DNA of 14,953 bases from Baffinella frigidus (taxonomy: Eukaryota; Cryptophyceae; Cryptomonadales; Baffinellaceae). The notes beneath the pieces are model-generated. The model was given only the letters and a program-made list of their open reading frames with translations, was not told the origin of the DNA and did not search any database. The DNA is taken from assembly GCA_026770585.1 (NCBI GenBank), contig MU646870.1, positions 54,431-69,383 of the forward strand, written 5' to 3'. Made by a program: the position numbers and the translations under genes. Positions within the stretch are counted from its first letter, which is position 1. Each line of letters begins with the position of its first letter. Shown piece by piece: positions 1-6,659 of the stretch.

Positions 1-60
1 CCCTACCCTACCCTTCTCTACCCTACCCTACCCTACCCTACCCTACCCCACCCCACCCTA
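1..60. repeat. CCCTA-rich telomere-like array at left end
   Basis: Tandem CCCTA pentamers with a few CCCTT, TCTA and CCCCA variants run from base 1. The C-rich strand reads inward, which is the orientation expected at a left chromosome end. The unit here is mostly 5 bp, whereas the right end of the window uses the 7-bp TTTAGGG unit. It may be a true end, a subtelomeric array, or a place where assembly stopped in a repeat. Confidence 0.8.
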
Positions 61-140
61 CCCCCCTGCTCCGAACTTGAGCTTCTGATGGCCTCGCCTC
101 ACCCTCCCCAGCTGTCGACTATTAGCGCCGTTGCCCCCAG

Positions 141-354
141 TAACGTGACTCTGTAAATAGGCCCGTTTCCCCTGGGATGCTGAGCCTTGATGCTTGGACG
201 CAGTGGCTGGCGATGGACACCGGATCGGTCCGCATCATCGAGGGGGTCGTGACCCAAGGCGGCATGTACAACGATTGGATCACGTCCTTCCGGGTGGCGG
301 TCAGCGACGACAGGAGCACGTGGCGGGCGGTGGACGGCGACGTTACGTTCCAAG
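141..354 (+). CDS. Exon: N-terminal part of an F5/8 type C (discoidin) domain
   Basis: Frame 177..354 reads like the middle of an F5/8 type C domain: LSLDAWTQWLAMDTG, then RIIEGVVTQGG, then DWITSFRVAVSDD and STWRAVDGDVTFQ. In this family the domain is a secreted or cell-surface ligand-binding beta-barrel. The exon probably begins just after the AG at 139-140 (cccccag), because the frame has a TAA at 141-143 if read straight through and is open after it. The ATG at 177 lies inside the domain and is unlikely to be the real start. The upstream half of the domain is missing, so the gene is 5'-partial next to the telomere-like end. An in-frame TGA at 369 shows the exon ends earlier. Joining after base 354 to base 555 restores a continuous domain (FQ then GNVDGLTH). 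The domain call is firm; the exact 5' boundary is inferred. Confidence 0.72.
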
Positions 355-554
355 GAGAGCCCCGCACCTGAACAACGCACCAGTGAATAATCCATGGGAC
401 CCTACGGTAAGAAATACAGTAGGGACATAGGCGGGTCCTACGGATATCCTACTGGCCTAAAACAGGCAGGGTTGACTCACTCGCGCGTTTCCTGGTACAC
501 ATCCTGCTCTCGATTCAGTCATCTTCTAACGTGTTGTGCGGCGCGTGTCGCCAG
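355..554 (+). other. Inferred 200-bp intron with GA-AG ends
   Basis: The flanking exons form an unbroken discoidin domain only if the join falls within the shared AGG at 353-355 and 553-555. None of the equivalent cuts gives a GT donor; the cut that keeps AG at the 3' end starts with GA. GA and GC donors with a G after the acceptor are known from dinoflagellate nuclear genes. An alternative GT donor at 407 (acg|gtaaga) would leave an in-frame TGA at 369 in the exon. The locus could instead be a pseudogene. Confidence 0.5.
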
Positions 555-757
555 GGAACGTGGACGGGCTGACCCACTTGACGACGCTGTTCGCTGCGCC
601 GGTCGCGGCGCGCTATGTCCGCATCCACCCGATGGCCTCGCATGTGTCTCCCTGTATGCGCGCCGGCGTGGCCTTCCCCGGGGGCTACGACGCCTGCCCC
701 TGCCCGCCTGGCTCTGCAGGTCCAGCACCCCCAACGATCCCCTTTGAAAACACGACG
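555..757 (+). CDS. Exon: C-terminal half of the F5/8 type C domain plus linker
   Basis: Frame from 555 reads GNVDGLTHLTTLF, then APVAARYVRIHP and CMRAGV. This is the conserved last third of F5/8 type C domains, where the ARYVRI strand and the final (Cys)-x-RAGV/E segment are diagnostic. It continues with FPGGYDACPCPPGSAG, a Cys/Pro/Gly-rich linker typical of modular extracellular proteins, up to FENTT. A consensus-like donor acg|gtaagg lies at 757/758; without splicing the frame runs to a TGA at 824-826. It pairs with the exon ending at 354. The domain identity is well supported; the 3' boundary is a splice prediction. Confidence 0.7.
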
Positions 758-961
758 GTAAGGGGACGTGCTGGTACAAACTGTTTCTACGGGCCGGTAG
801 TACTCCAGGACGTGCCGGCAACGTGATGTAGTGTTGAGAGCCCTCACGGTGGAGCCCTTTGTTAAGGTGTTTTGCCACGGGGTGAGTTTTCGTCCAAACT
901 CTGAGATTTTTTGTGTTTGACCAAACTTCGATATTTCGCAGGTGCATCCCGCCGGTTGACT

Positions 962-968
962 AGAGAGA

Positions 969-1016
<48 letters not shown>
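962..1016. repeat. (GA)n microsatellite
   Basis: About 55 bp of nearly pure GA dinucleotides, interrupted by CA at 981-982. It lies in the presumed intron between the discoidin exons and the cysteine-rich exon. The open frames that cross it on either strand are low-complexity artefacts. Confidence 0.95.
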
Positions 1017-1018
<2 letters not shown>

Positions 1019-1193
1019 CAGAGAAAGACAGAGTGGGGAGCTCTTGCATTAGCGGTAGTGTGCGGGACCAACAGGGGAGCTGAAAAAAGGCCTCCGCTCG
1101 CTGACGTGCGGCGTCGCAAGTTTCGAATAGTCCGTTGACCTATGAATATTCCACAACTCGCGGATAGTCCGTTAATCCGTTTAACTCCTGCAG

Positions 1194-1253
1194 GGGGGGC
1201 CAACACCGCTGGGGCATGCACCCCGTGCAACCTCAACGAGTACAAGAACTGGA
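1194..1253 (+). CDS. Possible exon: ephrin-receptor/GCC2-GCC3-like cysteine-rich repeat
   Basis: After an AG at 1192-1193 (ctcctgcag), one frame reads GANTAGACTPCNLNEYKNWTG. The spacing T-x-G-x-C-x-x-C-x(4)-Y-x(3)-T-G resembles the short cysteine-rich repeats of ephrin-receptor-like and GCC2/GCC3 modules. Such repeats often share proteins with discoidin domains in protists. The frame stays open to a TAA at 1293-1295. A donor could be the GT just after 1263 (cccag|gtcccc), so the 3' end is uncertain. The phase does not fit directly to a donor at 757/758, so an intermediate exon or a different junction is needed. This is a short match and an inference from pattern only. Confidence 0.4.
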
Positions 1254-1299
1254 CTGGCCCAGGTCCCCCCCTCACCCGAAACGCTCACCCCTAACATCT

Positions 1300-1921
1300 C
1301 AACACTGACACCCGAAGCCGCTGACTCTGCGTGGCGCAACGCCACCCTGGAGGGGACTTGCGGCCAATCCCGAATAACCCTTTATCGCAAAAGTTGACAT
1401 GATTTATACCACTAAAATACATATAAGACCTTTTTGTACCAGATCCATTCATCACGGGCACGCCACAATGTGGCGTGTTCTCCAAGGGGAGTTGACTTAA
1501 GAATGCTCACAATACCATAATGTTCCATCCAGGGTGGGTTACATTCAAACCGTTTCAAGTCCTTTCCCCTCGGCAGGCGCGTGCGCCCCGTGACCGGGGG
1601 AGTGCGGCCCGAACCGAGGGAATCCCCGCCCAGCCACACAGCAGGCTACCAACGGAAAATAAGGCCAAATCTGAGCCATTTCCCGTTACCTTATCGGTAG
1701 GAGCCCCCCTATGTCTCTACGCCTCAGGGAAGGCGTGGGATAGGCCCGCCTCGGGGTAGATGGGCCCGCCTCAGGAGAAGAAATAGCTGACTGACCTTGT
1801 GGATGCGCCTGGGAGGCTTCTCGCGTGGCCACTTAAGGGATCTGGCGTGGCCACTTGAGGGATCTGCGGGGGGAGCGCCTCCTCGCTGGGGCACACGTTC
1901 ACAAGACAAATGGGGCATGGG
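1300..1921. other. No recognisable gene
   Basis: I see only small inverted words (for example GTGGCGCAACGCCAC near 1332, and CACGCCACAATGTGGCGTG near 1460) and two loose copies of a GATAGGCCCGCCTC-type word at 1739-1775. That word is the unit of the 20-bp array at 2461. The open frames here have no recognisable domain. Confidence 0.5.
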
Positions 1922-2061
1922 CCACCAGCCCTGGGAGGTTGCTCAAATAGTGCCCTGGAGCGTGTTCAATTCCTTCGGCCAGACGCACGAATTCGTATGT
2001 GCCAGCCGAAAAATAGCTCAACCTCCAGGCCTAGATTTGAGCCACCTCCCAGGGCTGGTGG
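1922..2061. mobile_element. Fold-back element O
   Basis: Arms of about 27 bp at 1922-1948 (CCACCAGCCCTGGGAGGTTG...) and 2035-2061 are inverted copies with one or two mismatches. The centre holds a smaller palindrome around CACGAATTCGT. It is MITE-sized (140 bp) and non-coding, and I see no clear target-site duplication. Its tip GGGCTGGTGG is shared with element D at 3241-3402. Confidence 0.75.
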
Positions 2062-2202
2062 GGGGACAGATCAGACACAGGGGAAGACGTACGACACACG
2101 GGGAGCACTGAAGACAGTTGGGGTATGGGAGACACGTTAGGACACACGGGGGACGTCTCCCATGTGGTCTCCCAGGTGTTAGGACTAAACACGGCGACAC
2201 GT

Positions 2203-2322
2203 TACAGGGGTACCTCGCTCATAAGAAACCGCCCCCCGCTAGGACCTCCATAGGGCCATGGGCATAGTCCTACTGCAGGGTTTTAAGGGGGGGGCATTTC
2301 TTATGAGCGAGGTACCCCTGTA
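2203..2322. mobile_element. Family A MITE, copy 1 (TA-flanked)
   Basis: TA-CAGGGGTACCTCGCTCATAA ... CTTATGAGCGAGGTACCCCTG-TA. The terminal inverted repeats are about 30 bp and are followed by C-runs and G-runs. The 116-bp element is non-coding. TA flanks, CAG termini and size fit a non-autonomous Tc1/mariner-like (Stowaway-type) MITE. Family A has eight copies between 2203 and 6869. Confidence 0.88.
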
Positions 2323-2460
2323 GGACTAGACACTTGCGGGACAAAGATGGACTTGTGTTGGACAGATTCGACACAGGGGGTGACGCGAGGACACTAGAGG
2401 GACACATAATACACTCTGGAGACACGGAATGACACTTGGGCCGCAGAGAGGCTCTCCTCG

Positions 2461-2600
2461 CGATAGATAGGCCCGCCTCGGAAGAGCGAGGCCCACCCCT
2501 GGATAGACAGGTCCGCCTCTGGATAGATAGGCCCGCCTCTGGATAGATAGGTCCGCCTCTGGATAGATAGGCCCGCCTCGGTCTGGATGGGCCCGGGATG
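2461..2600. repeat. 20-bp tandem array, seven units
   Basis: Seven units in strict 20-bp register, best represented by GGATAGATAGGCCCGCCTCT (2521-2540). The units at 2481-2500 and 2581-2600 are the most diverged. The minus-strand frame across it yields a 20-residue repeating peptide only because 60 bp is three units; it is not a credible gene. Confidence 0.9.
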
Positions 2601-2601
2601 T

Positions 2602-2690
2602 GATCCGAAAGGAAGCATGGCTTTTCTGCAGGACCAGTTCCGGTGTCCGCCTATGTTGGGAGCTCGAAGAACCTAAAGGACCTAAAGGAT
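2602..2690 (+). repeat. Dispersed repeat J, copy 1
   Basis: An ~85-bp segment containing GATCCGAAAGGAAGCATGGC and CGCCTATGTTGGGAGCTCGAA recurs twice in inverted orientation, at 5127-5220 and 5429-5522. It has no long inverted arms of its own and no coding identity that I recognise. Confidence 0.8.
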
Positions 2691-2933
2691 GGATAGGCCC
2701 ACCTCATGTGGAAATGATACGTTAAAGCAGGACTTATTTGGGCGCGACGCGGTGATAATTTACACTGGATTTCACTGTTTAATAATTCACACTAGATTTC
2801 AAAAAACAGCTCTTTAAAGCAGCCAAACTTGCTTTCAAACCCTTTTTAGAAAGCCAAGACCACCGCAAGTGCCCACTTAAGTCCCTCTCTCAAACGTGGG
2901 GTTTTCGCATTAAGAAGGGGTGCGGTGGTTTCT
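2691..2933. other. AT-richer spacer with small repeats
   Basis: No gene seen. It contains a ~20-bp direct repeat (ATAATTTACACTGGATTTCA near 2754 and ATAATTCACACTAGATTTCA near 2781). It also has an inverted pair AAGACCACCGCA near 2856 and TGCGGTGGTTTCTT near 2921, bracketing ~55 bp. Confidence 0.5.
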
Positions 2934-3036
2934 TATCCCTTAAGTGCCGAGTAGGCTCATACGCCCTACGGTAGGGCCCTAGGACCTGCCTAGGGCGAGT
3001 TAGGGCGAACATTCGCCCGTCCGCCACTTAGGGGAT
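2934..3036 (+). mobile_element. Family C MITE, copy 1
   Basis: TA-TCCCTTAAGTG ... CCACTTAGGGGA-TA, 103 bp including both TA flanks. Internal order: AGTAGGCTCATACGCCC, the palindromic word CCTACGGTAGG, the CCTAGGACCTGCCTAGG region, then a hairpin GGGCGAA-CA-TTCGCCC (3003-3018). The hairpin sequence is specific to this copy. TA flanks suggest the same transposition chemistry as family A. Confidence 0.82.
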
Positions 3037-3168
3037 AATCGAGGTATCCCTGCACGGCAGTGAGGTCCGCCTCCGGAACGGTCTGAACACTGGATCAGTT
3101 TATAGGGGTTACTCGCGTATAACAACACACACCGCCCTAGGGCCCTACGATAGGCTATCCCCAGGAGG
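3037..3168 (+). repeat. Duplicated spacer plus truncated family B MITE (copy 1)
   Basis: 3037-3168 matches about 4559-4690 with few differences, beginning ATCGAGGTATCCCTGCACGG. It contains the left end of family B (TA at 3101-3102, then TAGGGGTTACTCGCG). Copy 1 breaks off after ctatcccc and lacks the right inverted repeat, while the copy at 4626 is complete. In both places the segment directly follows a family C element, so the C-spacer-B block moved or was copied as a unit. Confidence 0.78.
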
Positions 3169-3238
3169 CGTAAAGCCATCTTGCAGGTGCAGAATAACTG
3201 CAATTTTCTGTTCAGGGTTCATGAATGGGACGAACGCG

Positions 3239-3404
3239 TACCACAAGCCCTCCGAAGTGGACCAAATCCAGGATGTGGCTTGAGCCACTTTCATCCATTT
3301 TCCGCCTGAAAATTGCTCCAAATCGGGTCGAATTCGACCCGTCTCAGGCTAAAAATGGCCCAAGCCACATCCTGGATTTGGTCCACTTCGGAGGGCTGGT
3401 GGTA
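3239..3404. mobile_element. Fold-back element D (TA-flanked)
   Basis: A 162-bp element with ~41-bp arms: CCACAAGCCCTCCGAAGTGG (3241-3260) and beyond pairs with the segment ending at 3402, with two mismatches near the tip. It is flanked by TA at 3239-3240 and 3403-3404. An internal perfect palindrome GGGTCGAATTCGACCC (3325-3340) is also found inside family C copy 2. It is MITE-like and non-coding; the plus frame across it is spurious. Confidence 0.85.
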
Positions 3405-3416
3405 CCTGGACTAGTC

Positions 3417-3593
3417 TGGTTCATAGTACCTGGACCTGAAAATAGATTCGTACAGCAACTAGTTCTGGTACAAATGTTACAACTCGAAGTTTTTTTCAAC
3501 TCGAATTGGAGTTTTAAAGTCCCTGATATTTAGCATTTTTACCAGACTGAGTTGCTTTACGAATCTAATTTCAGATCCGAATCCTATGAACGT
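3417..3593. mobile_element. Degenerate fold-back element E
   Basis: Left arm words GGTTCATAG (3418-3426) and CTGAAAATAGATTCGTACAGC (from 3436) pair, with gaps and mismatches, with GCTTTACGAATCTAATTTCAG (to 3574) and CTATGAAC (3584-3591). Mismatches are spread along both arms, so this copy looks older than element D next to it. The ends are uncertain. Confidence 0.6.
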
Positions 3594-3720
3594 GCACTTG
3601 GACCTGCGACCTAGCCATCATTGAGTCACAGGTGCACCTAGTATGTGCCTCATCAGTTCTGCCTCGTGATTCAGTAAACTTCATCGCACGCAATCCATTA
3701 TGTAGCCCTGCAACAGCCGA

Positions 3721-3857
3721 GTTGGCCGACTATTCTCAGGTTGACTTTCTGGTGTTGCGAACCAGAACCAGAACCTGGTGTACAAATCCGTCAACTTCAG
3801 AGCGGAAAAGAGCCCGGGCTCACCAAATTGGTGATTTCAAATAGACTGAGATAGAAC
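3721..3857 (-). mobile_element. Element F, copy 1 (inverted relative to copy 2)
   Basis: This segment is the reverse complement of 13513-13645 with scattered differences. Shared words are GCCGACTATTC, CAAATCCGTCAACTT, GAGCCCGGGCTCACCAA and AAATAGACTGAGA. The inner GAGCCCGGGCTC and CACCAAATTGGTG are palindromic. The left terminus has decayed, so the boundary there is approximate. Confidence 0.72.
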
Positions 3858-3985
3858 AAGACTACTCCAGCAGGACAGGGGGTCATTTTCTCTACAGGGA
3901 TGAGAGGTTGGTCTACCGTGGAATCCAGGAACGGTCCTATGGCTCGGAGTAACATGCAGCAGTCCACGGGCTGGGACCAGCTTAC

Positions 3986-4056
3986 GGGCTGGGAACAGCC
4001 ATCCCTCAAGGCTGGGAACAGCCATCCCTCAAGGGCTGGGAACAGCCATCCCTCAA
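3986..4056 (+). repeat. 23-24-bp tandem array, three units
   Basis: Units 3986-4009, 4010-4032 and 4033-4056 read GGGCTGGGAACAGCC followed by ATCCCTCAA; the middle unit lacks one G. The last nine bases of each unit resemble the terminus of the family C element that begins at the last unit. The minus-strand frame across the array (repeating a GWLFPAL peptide) is an artefact of the repeat. Confidence 0.9.
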
Positions 4057-4151
4057 GTGGCAATGGGGTCGAATTCGACCCCAAAGAGGTCCTAGGCAGG
4101 TCCTAGGCCCCAACGGTAGGGCGTATGAGCCTACTCGACACTAAAGGGATA
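4047..4151 (-). mobile_element. Family C MITE, copy 2 (reverse orientation)
   Basis: ATCCCTCAAGTGG ... CACTAAAGGGATA with the family C interior in reverse: the hairpin first, then CCTAGGCAGGTCCTAGG, CAACGGTAGGGCGTATGAGCC and CTACTCG. The hairpin is the perfect 18-bp palindrome GGGGTCGAATTCGACCCC (4065-4082). The left terminus merges into the 24-bp tandem array. Confidence 0.78.
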
Positions 4152-4374
4152 GCTCAATGTCCAGAAAATGGCGCGAAAACCTCAGTCAAGTAGGATTTAA
4201 GGGGGCTATATAGCCAATTTGATCTAGCTCTCGCTGGACGCCTTAAGTTTGTCGTGAGTTCAATGAAGTACAGCCAGACGATACATGTATCGGCCAGACG
4301 ATACAGACTGTATCGACCCCCAGGCATGCAGGTGATCCTGACGTCATGAGTTCAATGAAGTCTCTTCTTATGTA
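4152..4374. other. Spacer with a 15-bp direct repeat
   Basis: No gene seen. TGAGTTCAATGAAGT occurs at about 4255-4269 and again at about 4347-4361. It brackets ~77 bp that contain GATACATGTATC and a GATACAGACTGTATC hairpin. The layout could be a target-site duplication around a small insertion or a simple duplication. Confidence 0.5.
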
Positions 4375-4484
4375 AGGGGTTTCTCGCGAGTAGGGACACG
4401 CACTGTCCCAGGGGGGGTCCTAGGCTCCTTGGAATGGGCCTACCGTAGGACCCCAGGGCAATGCGTGTCCTTTTTCACGAGTAG
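4373..4484. mobile_element. Family B-like fold-back, copy 2 (fused to family C)
   Basis: After TA at 4373-4374 the sequence AGGGGTTTCTCGCGAGTAGGGACACGC is repeated in inverted, mismatched form at about 4458-4482 (GCGTGTCCTTTTTCACGAGTA). The right terminus is missing and runs directly into the interior of family C copy 3. This is a composite or nested insertion. Confidence 0.65.
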
Positions 4485-4558
4485 CCTACGGTAGGGCCCT
4501 AGGACCTGCCTAGGACCTCTTGGCCGTCAAATTTGGCGGCATGGGCACTTGAGGGTTA
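4480..4558 (+). mobile_element. Family C MITE, copy 3 (left-truncated)
   Basis: Carries GAGTAGCCTACGGTAGGGCC, CCTAGGACCTGCCTAGGACC, a copy-specific hairpin GCCGTCAAATTTGGCGGC (4523-4540, one mismatched pair), and a decayed right end CACTTGAGGGTTACA. The left inverted repeat is replaced by the family B-like element. Confidence 0.75.
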
Positions 4559-4625
4559 CATAATCGAGGTATCCCTGCACGGCAGTGAGGTCCGCCTCAG
4601 GAACGGTCTGAACACTGGATCAGTT

Positions 4626-4745
4626 TATAGGGGTTACTCGCGTATAACAACACACACCGCCCTAGGGTCCTACGGTAGGCTATCCCTAGGAGAATAGGGC
4701 ATCCCTAGGGGTTGTGCGTGTTCTGAATCGCGAGTAACCCCTGTA
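4626..4745. mobile_element. Family B MITE, copy 3 (complete, TA-flanked)
   Basis: TA-TAGGGGTTACTCGCG ... CGCGAGTAACCCCTG-TA, a 116-bp element. It has the same size, same TA flanks and similar CAGGGGT-type termini as family A, with a different inner arm and C/G-rich middle (CCCTAGGG, CCTACGGTAGG). It is probably a sister subfamily of A. The long minus-strand frame overlapping it is spurious. Confidence 0.85.
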
Positions 4746-4817
4746 TTGCCCACGACGGGGATTCCTGAAGAGGTAATCTGGGCCCGTCCCGAGACGGTCC
4801 TCACGAACGGCGTGTGA

Positions 4818-4942
4818 TACAGGAATACCTTTCTCATAAGAAACGCCCCCCTCGCTGGGACCACCCTAGGGCCCTAAGCGTGATCCTACTATAGGGTCCT
4901 AGCTAGGGGAGAGCGGTTGCTTATGAGCGAGGTACCCCCGTA
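4818..4942. mobile_element. Family A MITE, copy 2 (diverged)
   Basis: TA-CAGGAATACCTTTCTCATAA ... TTATGAGCGAGGTACCCCCG-TA. The left arm has several differences while the right arm is close to consensus, so the arms have decayed independently. Confidence 0.8.
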
Positions 4943-4970
4943 GGCTCGCTTCGGGACAGACAGCGCCGAG

Positions 4971-5090
4971 TACATGGGTACCTCGCTCATGAGAAACCAC
5001 CCACCCCCCTAGGACCACCATAGGGCCCTAGACGTGGTCCTACTGTAGGGTCCTATGGGAGGTTGGTTTCTTGTCAGCAACACCCCTGTA
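4971..5090. mobile_element. Family A MITE, copy 3
   Basis: TA-CATGGGTACCTCGCTCATGA ... TTCTTGTCAGCAACACCCCTG-TA. The right arm is diverged. The middle (CCTAGGACCACCATAGGGCC ... CTACTGTAGGGTCCTA) is family-typical. Confidence 0.8.
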
Positions 5091-5126
5091 GGCCCGCTTC
5101 TGGACAGACAGCGCTGTGTAATGCCT

Positions 5127-5220
5127 TTAGGTCCTTGCGGTTCTTCGAGAGCTCCCAACATAGGCGGACACCGGAGCTTGTTCTGTAGAAAGGCCATGCT
5201 TCCTTTCGGATCACATCAAG
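5127..5220 (-). repeat. Dispersed repeat J, copy 2 (inverted)
   Basis: Reverse complement of 2602-2690, carrying CTCCCAACATAGGCGGACAC and CATGCTTCCTTTCGGATCAC. Family A copy 4 begins a few bases after it. Confidence 0.8.
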
Positions 5221-5226
5221 CCCCCC

Positions 5227-5347
5227 TACAGGGCTACCTCGCTCATAAGAAACCGACCCCCCCTAGGACCCTACAGTAGGACCATGCCTAGGGCCCTATG
5301 GTGGTCCTAGGGGGGGGGCAGTTTCTTATGAGCGAGGTACCCCTGTA
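5227..5347. mobile_element. Family A MITE, copy 4
   Basis: TA-CAGGGCTACCTCGCTCATAA ... CTTATGAGCGAGGTACCCCTG-TA, with near-consensus arms. The internal asymmetric segment (CCCTACAGTAGGACC ... GCCTAGGGCCCTATGGTGG) is in the opposite orientation to that in copies 3 and 5, so the elements occur in both orientations. Confidence 0.87.
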
Positions 5348-5428
5348 TGCCACACGGATTCACCGGTGAGCTCCTCCCTGCAATCGATCGTGAGCGCTCT
5401 CCACGGCCATGCTCCCCCCTCCACATCC

Positions 5429-5522
5429 TTTAGGTCCTTCAGGTTCTTCGAGCTCCCAACATAGGCGGACACTGGAACTTCTGCATAAAAGCCATGCTTC
5501 CTTTCGGATCACATTCAGCCCC
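5429..5522 (-). repeat. Dispersed repeat J, copy 3 (inverted)
   Basis: Second inverted copy of J, carrying CTCCCAACATAGGCGGACAC and CATGCTTCCTTTCGGATCAC. It has small deletions relative to copy 2. The two are 302 bp apart with family A copy 4 between them. Confidence 0.8.
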
Positions 5523-5618
5523 CCCGGTGCAGAGGATCGCAGCAGATAACGGCACCCCCCCCCTCCACTCACGGCGGCTTCTCATCGATGCCCGGCGACC
5601 TGTGTGCGAGGCACAACC

Positions 5619-5738
5619 TACAGGGGTACCTCGCTCATAAGAAACCGCCCCCCCCTAAGGGCCACCATAGGGCCCTGGCATAGGCCTACTGTAGGCTCCT
5701 AGGGGGAGGCGGTTTCTTATGAGCGAGGTACCCCTGTA
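5619..5738. mobile_element. Family A MITE, copy 5
   Basis: TA-CAGGGGTACCTCGCTCATAA ... CTTATGAGCGAGGTACCCCTG-TA. The outer ~27 bp of the arms are perfect inverted repeats, one of the best preserved copies. Confidence 0.9.
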
Positions 5739-5792
5739 GCTACGTGGGCAGGCACATGGCTGCAGCGCTCCCAAGGCGGGCTTATCCCCCGG

Positions 5793-5914
5793 TACAGGGG
5801 TACCTCGCTCATAAGAAACCGCCCCTCCCTGGGACCCTACAGCAGGCATACGCCTAGGGCCCTAGGGTGGTCCTAGGGGGGGGGGCAGTTTCTTAGGAGC
5901 AAGGTACCCCTGTA
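5793..5914. mobile_element. Family A MITE, copy 6
   Basis: TA-CAGGGGTACCTCGCTCATAA ... TTAGGAGCAAGGTACCCCTG-TA. The right arm has two substitutions. Only 54 bp separate it from copy 5. Confidence 0.88.
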
Positions 5915-5935
5915 GTCCTCACAGGATGACAGGGG

Positions 5936-6024
5936 GAGGCGGTGAGGGGGCCGCGGGTGTTGTTGTTGGTTTGTCGATGGGGTCAGTGAGGAACCCCTTC
6001 CACAAACTGTGGACCCCCCCCCTC
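5936..6024 (+). repeat. Spacer repeat of the C-spacer module, copy 1
   Basis: GGCGGTGAGGGGGCCGCGGG ... GGTCAGTGAGGAACCCCTTC, running into a family C element. It recurs at about 6298-6385 and, in part, at 6578-6650. It is part of a tandem module (family C element plus ~125-bp spacer). Confidence 0.75.
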
Positions 6025-6129
6025 TATCCCTTAAGTGACCAGTAGGCTCATACGCCCTACCGTAGGGCTCTAGGACCTGCCTAGGACCTCTTGCGGGTCA
6101 ATTTTGACCGGCTGGCCACTTAAGGGATA
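6025..6129 (+). mobile_element. Family C MITE, copy 4 (complete, TA-flanked)
   Basis: TA-TCCCTTAAGTG ... CACTTAAGGGA-TA with perfect 11-bp ends. The interior is in family order, and the copy-specific hairpin is GGTCAATTTTGACC (6096-6109). This is the best reference copy of family C. Confidence 0.87.
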
Positions 6130-6154
6130 CCCAGCAGCGTCCCCGAGGCGAGGC

Positions 6155-6276
6155 TACAGGGGTACCTCGCTCATAAGAAACCGCCCCCCCCCCTAGGACC
6201 CCCATAGGGCCCTAGGCATAGGCCTACTGTAGGGTCCTAGGAGGAAGCGGTTTCTGATGAGCGAGGTACCCCTGTA
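6155..6276. mobile_element. Family A MITE, copy 7 (with paralogous empty site)
   Basis: TA-CAGGGGTACCTCGCTCATAA ... TGATGAGCGAGGTACCCCTG-TA. It sits between CCCGAGGCG(A)GGC on the left and TCCCACGCGTGTAGG on the right. The same flanks are joined by a single TA at 6558-6559, where no element is present. Confidence 0.92.
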
Positions 6277-6385
6277 TCCCACGCGTGTAGGTCATAGGCG
6301 GGAGGCGGTGAGAGGGGCGCGGGTGTTGGCTTGAGCAGTAGGGTCAGTGAGGAACCCCTTCCGCAAACTGTGTACCCCCCCCCTC

Positions 6386-6532
6386 TATCCCCTAAGTGAC
6401 GAGGGGGTCAAAGTTGACCCCCAAGAGGTCCTAGGCAGGTCCTAGTGCCCTACGGTAGGGCGTATAGAGGTCCTAGGCAGGTCCTAGTGCCCTACGGTAG
6501 CGCGTATGCGCCTACTCGCCACTCAAGGGATA
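6386..6532 (-). mobile_element. Family C MITE, copy 5 (reverse, internally duplicated)
   Basis: TA-TCCCCTAAGTG ... CACTCAAGGGA-TA. The hairpin GGGGGTCAA-AG-TTGACCCCC (6403-6422) comes first. It is followed by a ~43-bp block (AGAGGTCCTAGGCAGGTCC ... GGTAG.GCGTAT) present twice in tandem, which accounts for its extra length over the ~105-bp copies. Confidence 0.83.
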
Positions 6533-6659
6533 CCCGACAGCATTCCCGAGGCGGGCCTATCCCACGCGTGTAGGTCATAGACGGGAGGCGGTGAGGGGCG
6601 CGCGGGTGTTGGCTTGGGCGGTAGGGTCTGAGAGGAAGCGGAAGCACTCCTCGTCGATC

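Noticed and set aside
381-410. GT donors at 381 (CA|GTGAAT) and 407 (ACG|GTAAGA) for the discoidin intron
   Set aside because: Both lie after the in-frame TGA at 369, so neither can end the exon without a frameshift, and neither gives the conserved FQGN join.
862-1275. 137-codon minus-strand frame
   Set aside because: It spans the (GA)n tract, giving an S/L-rich low-complexity peptide, and lies opposite the possible cysteine-rich exon.
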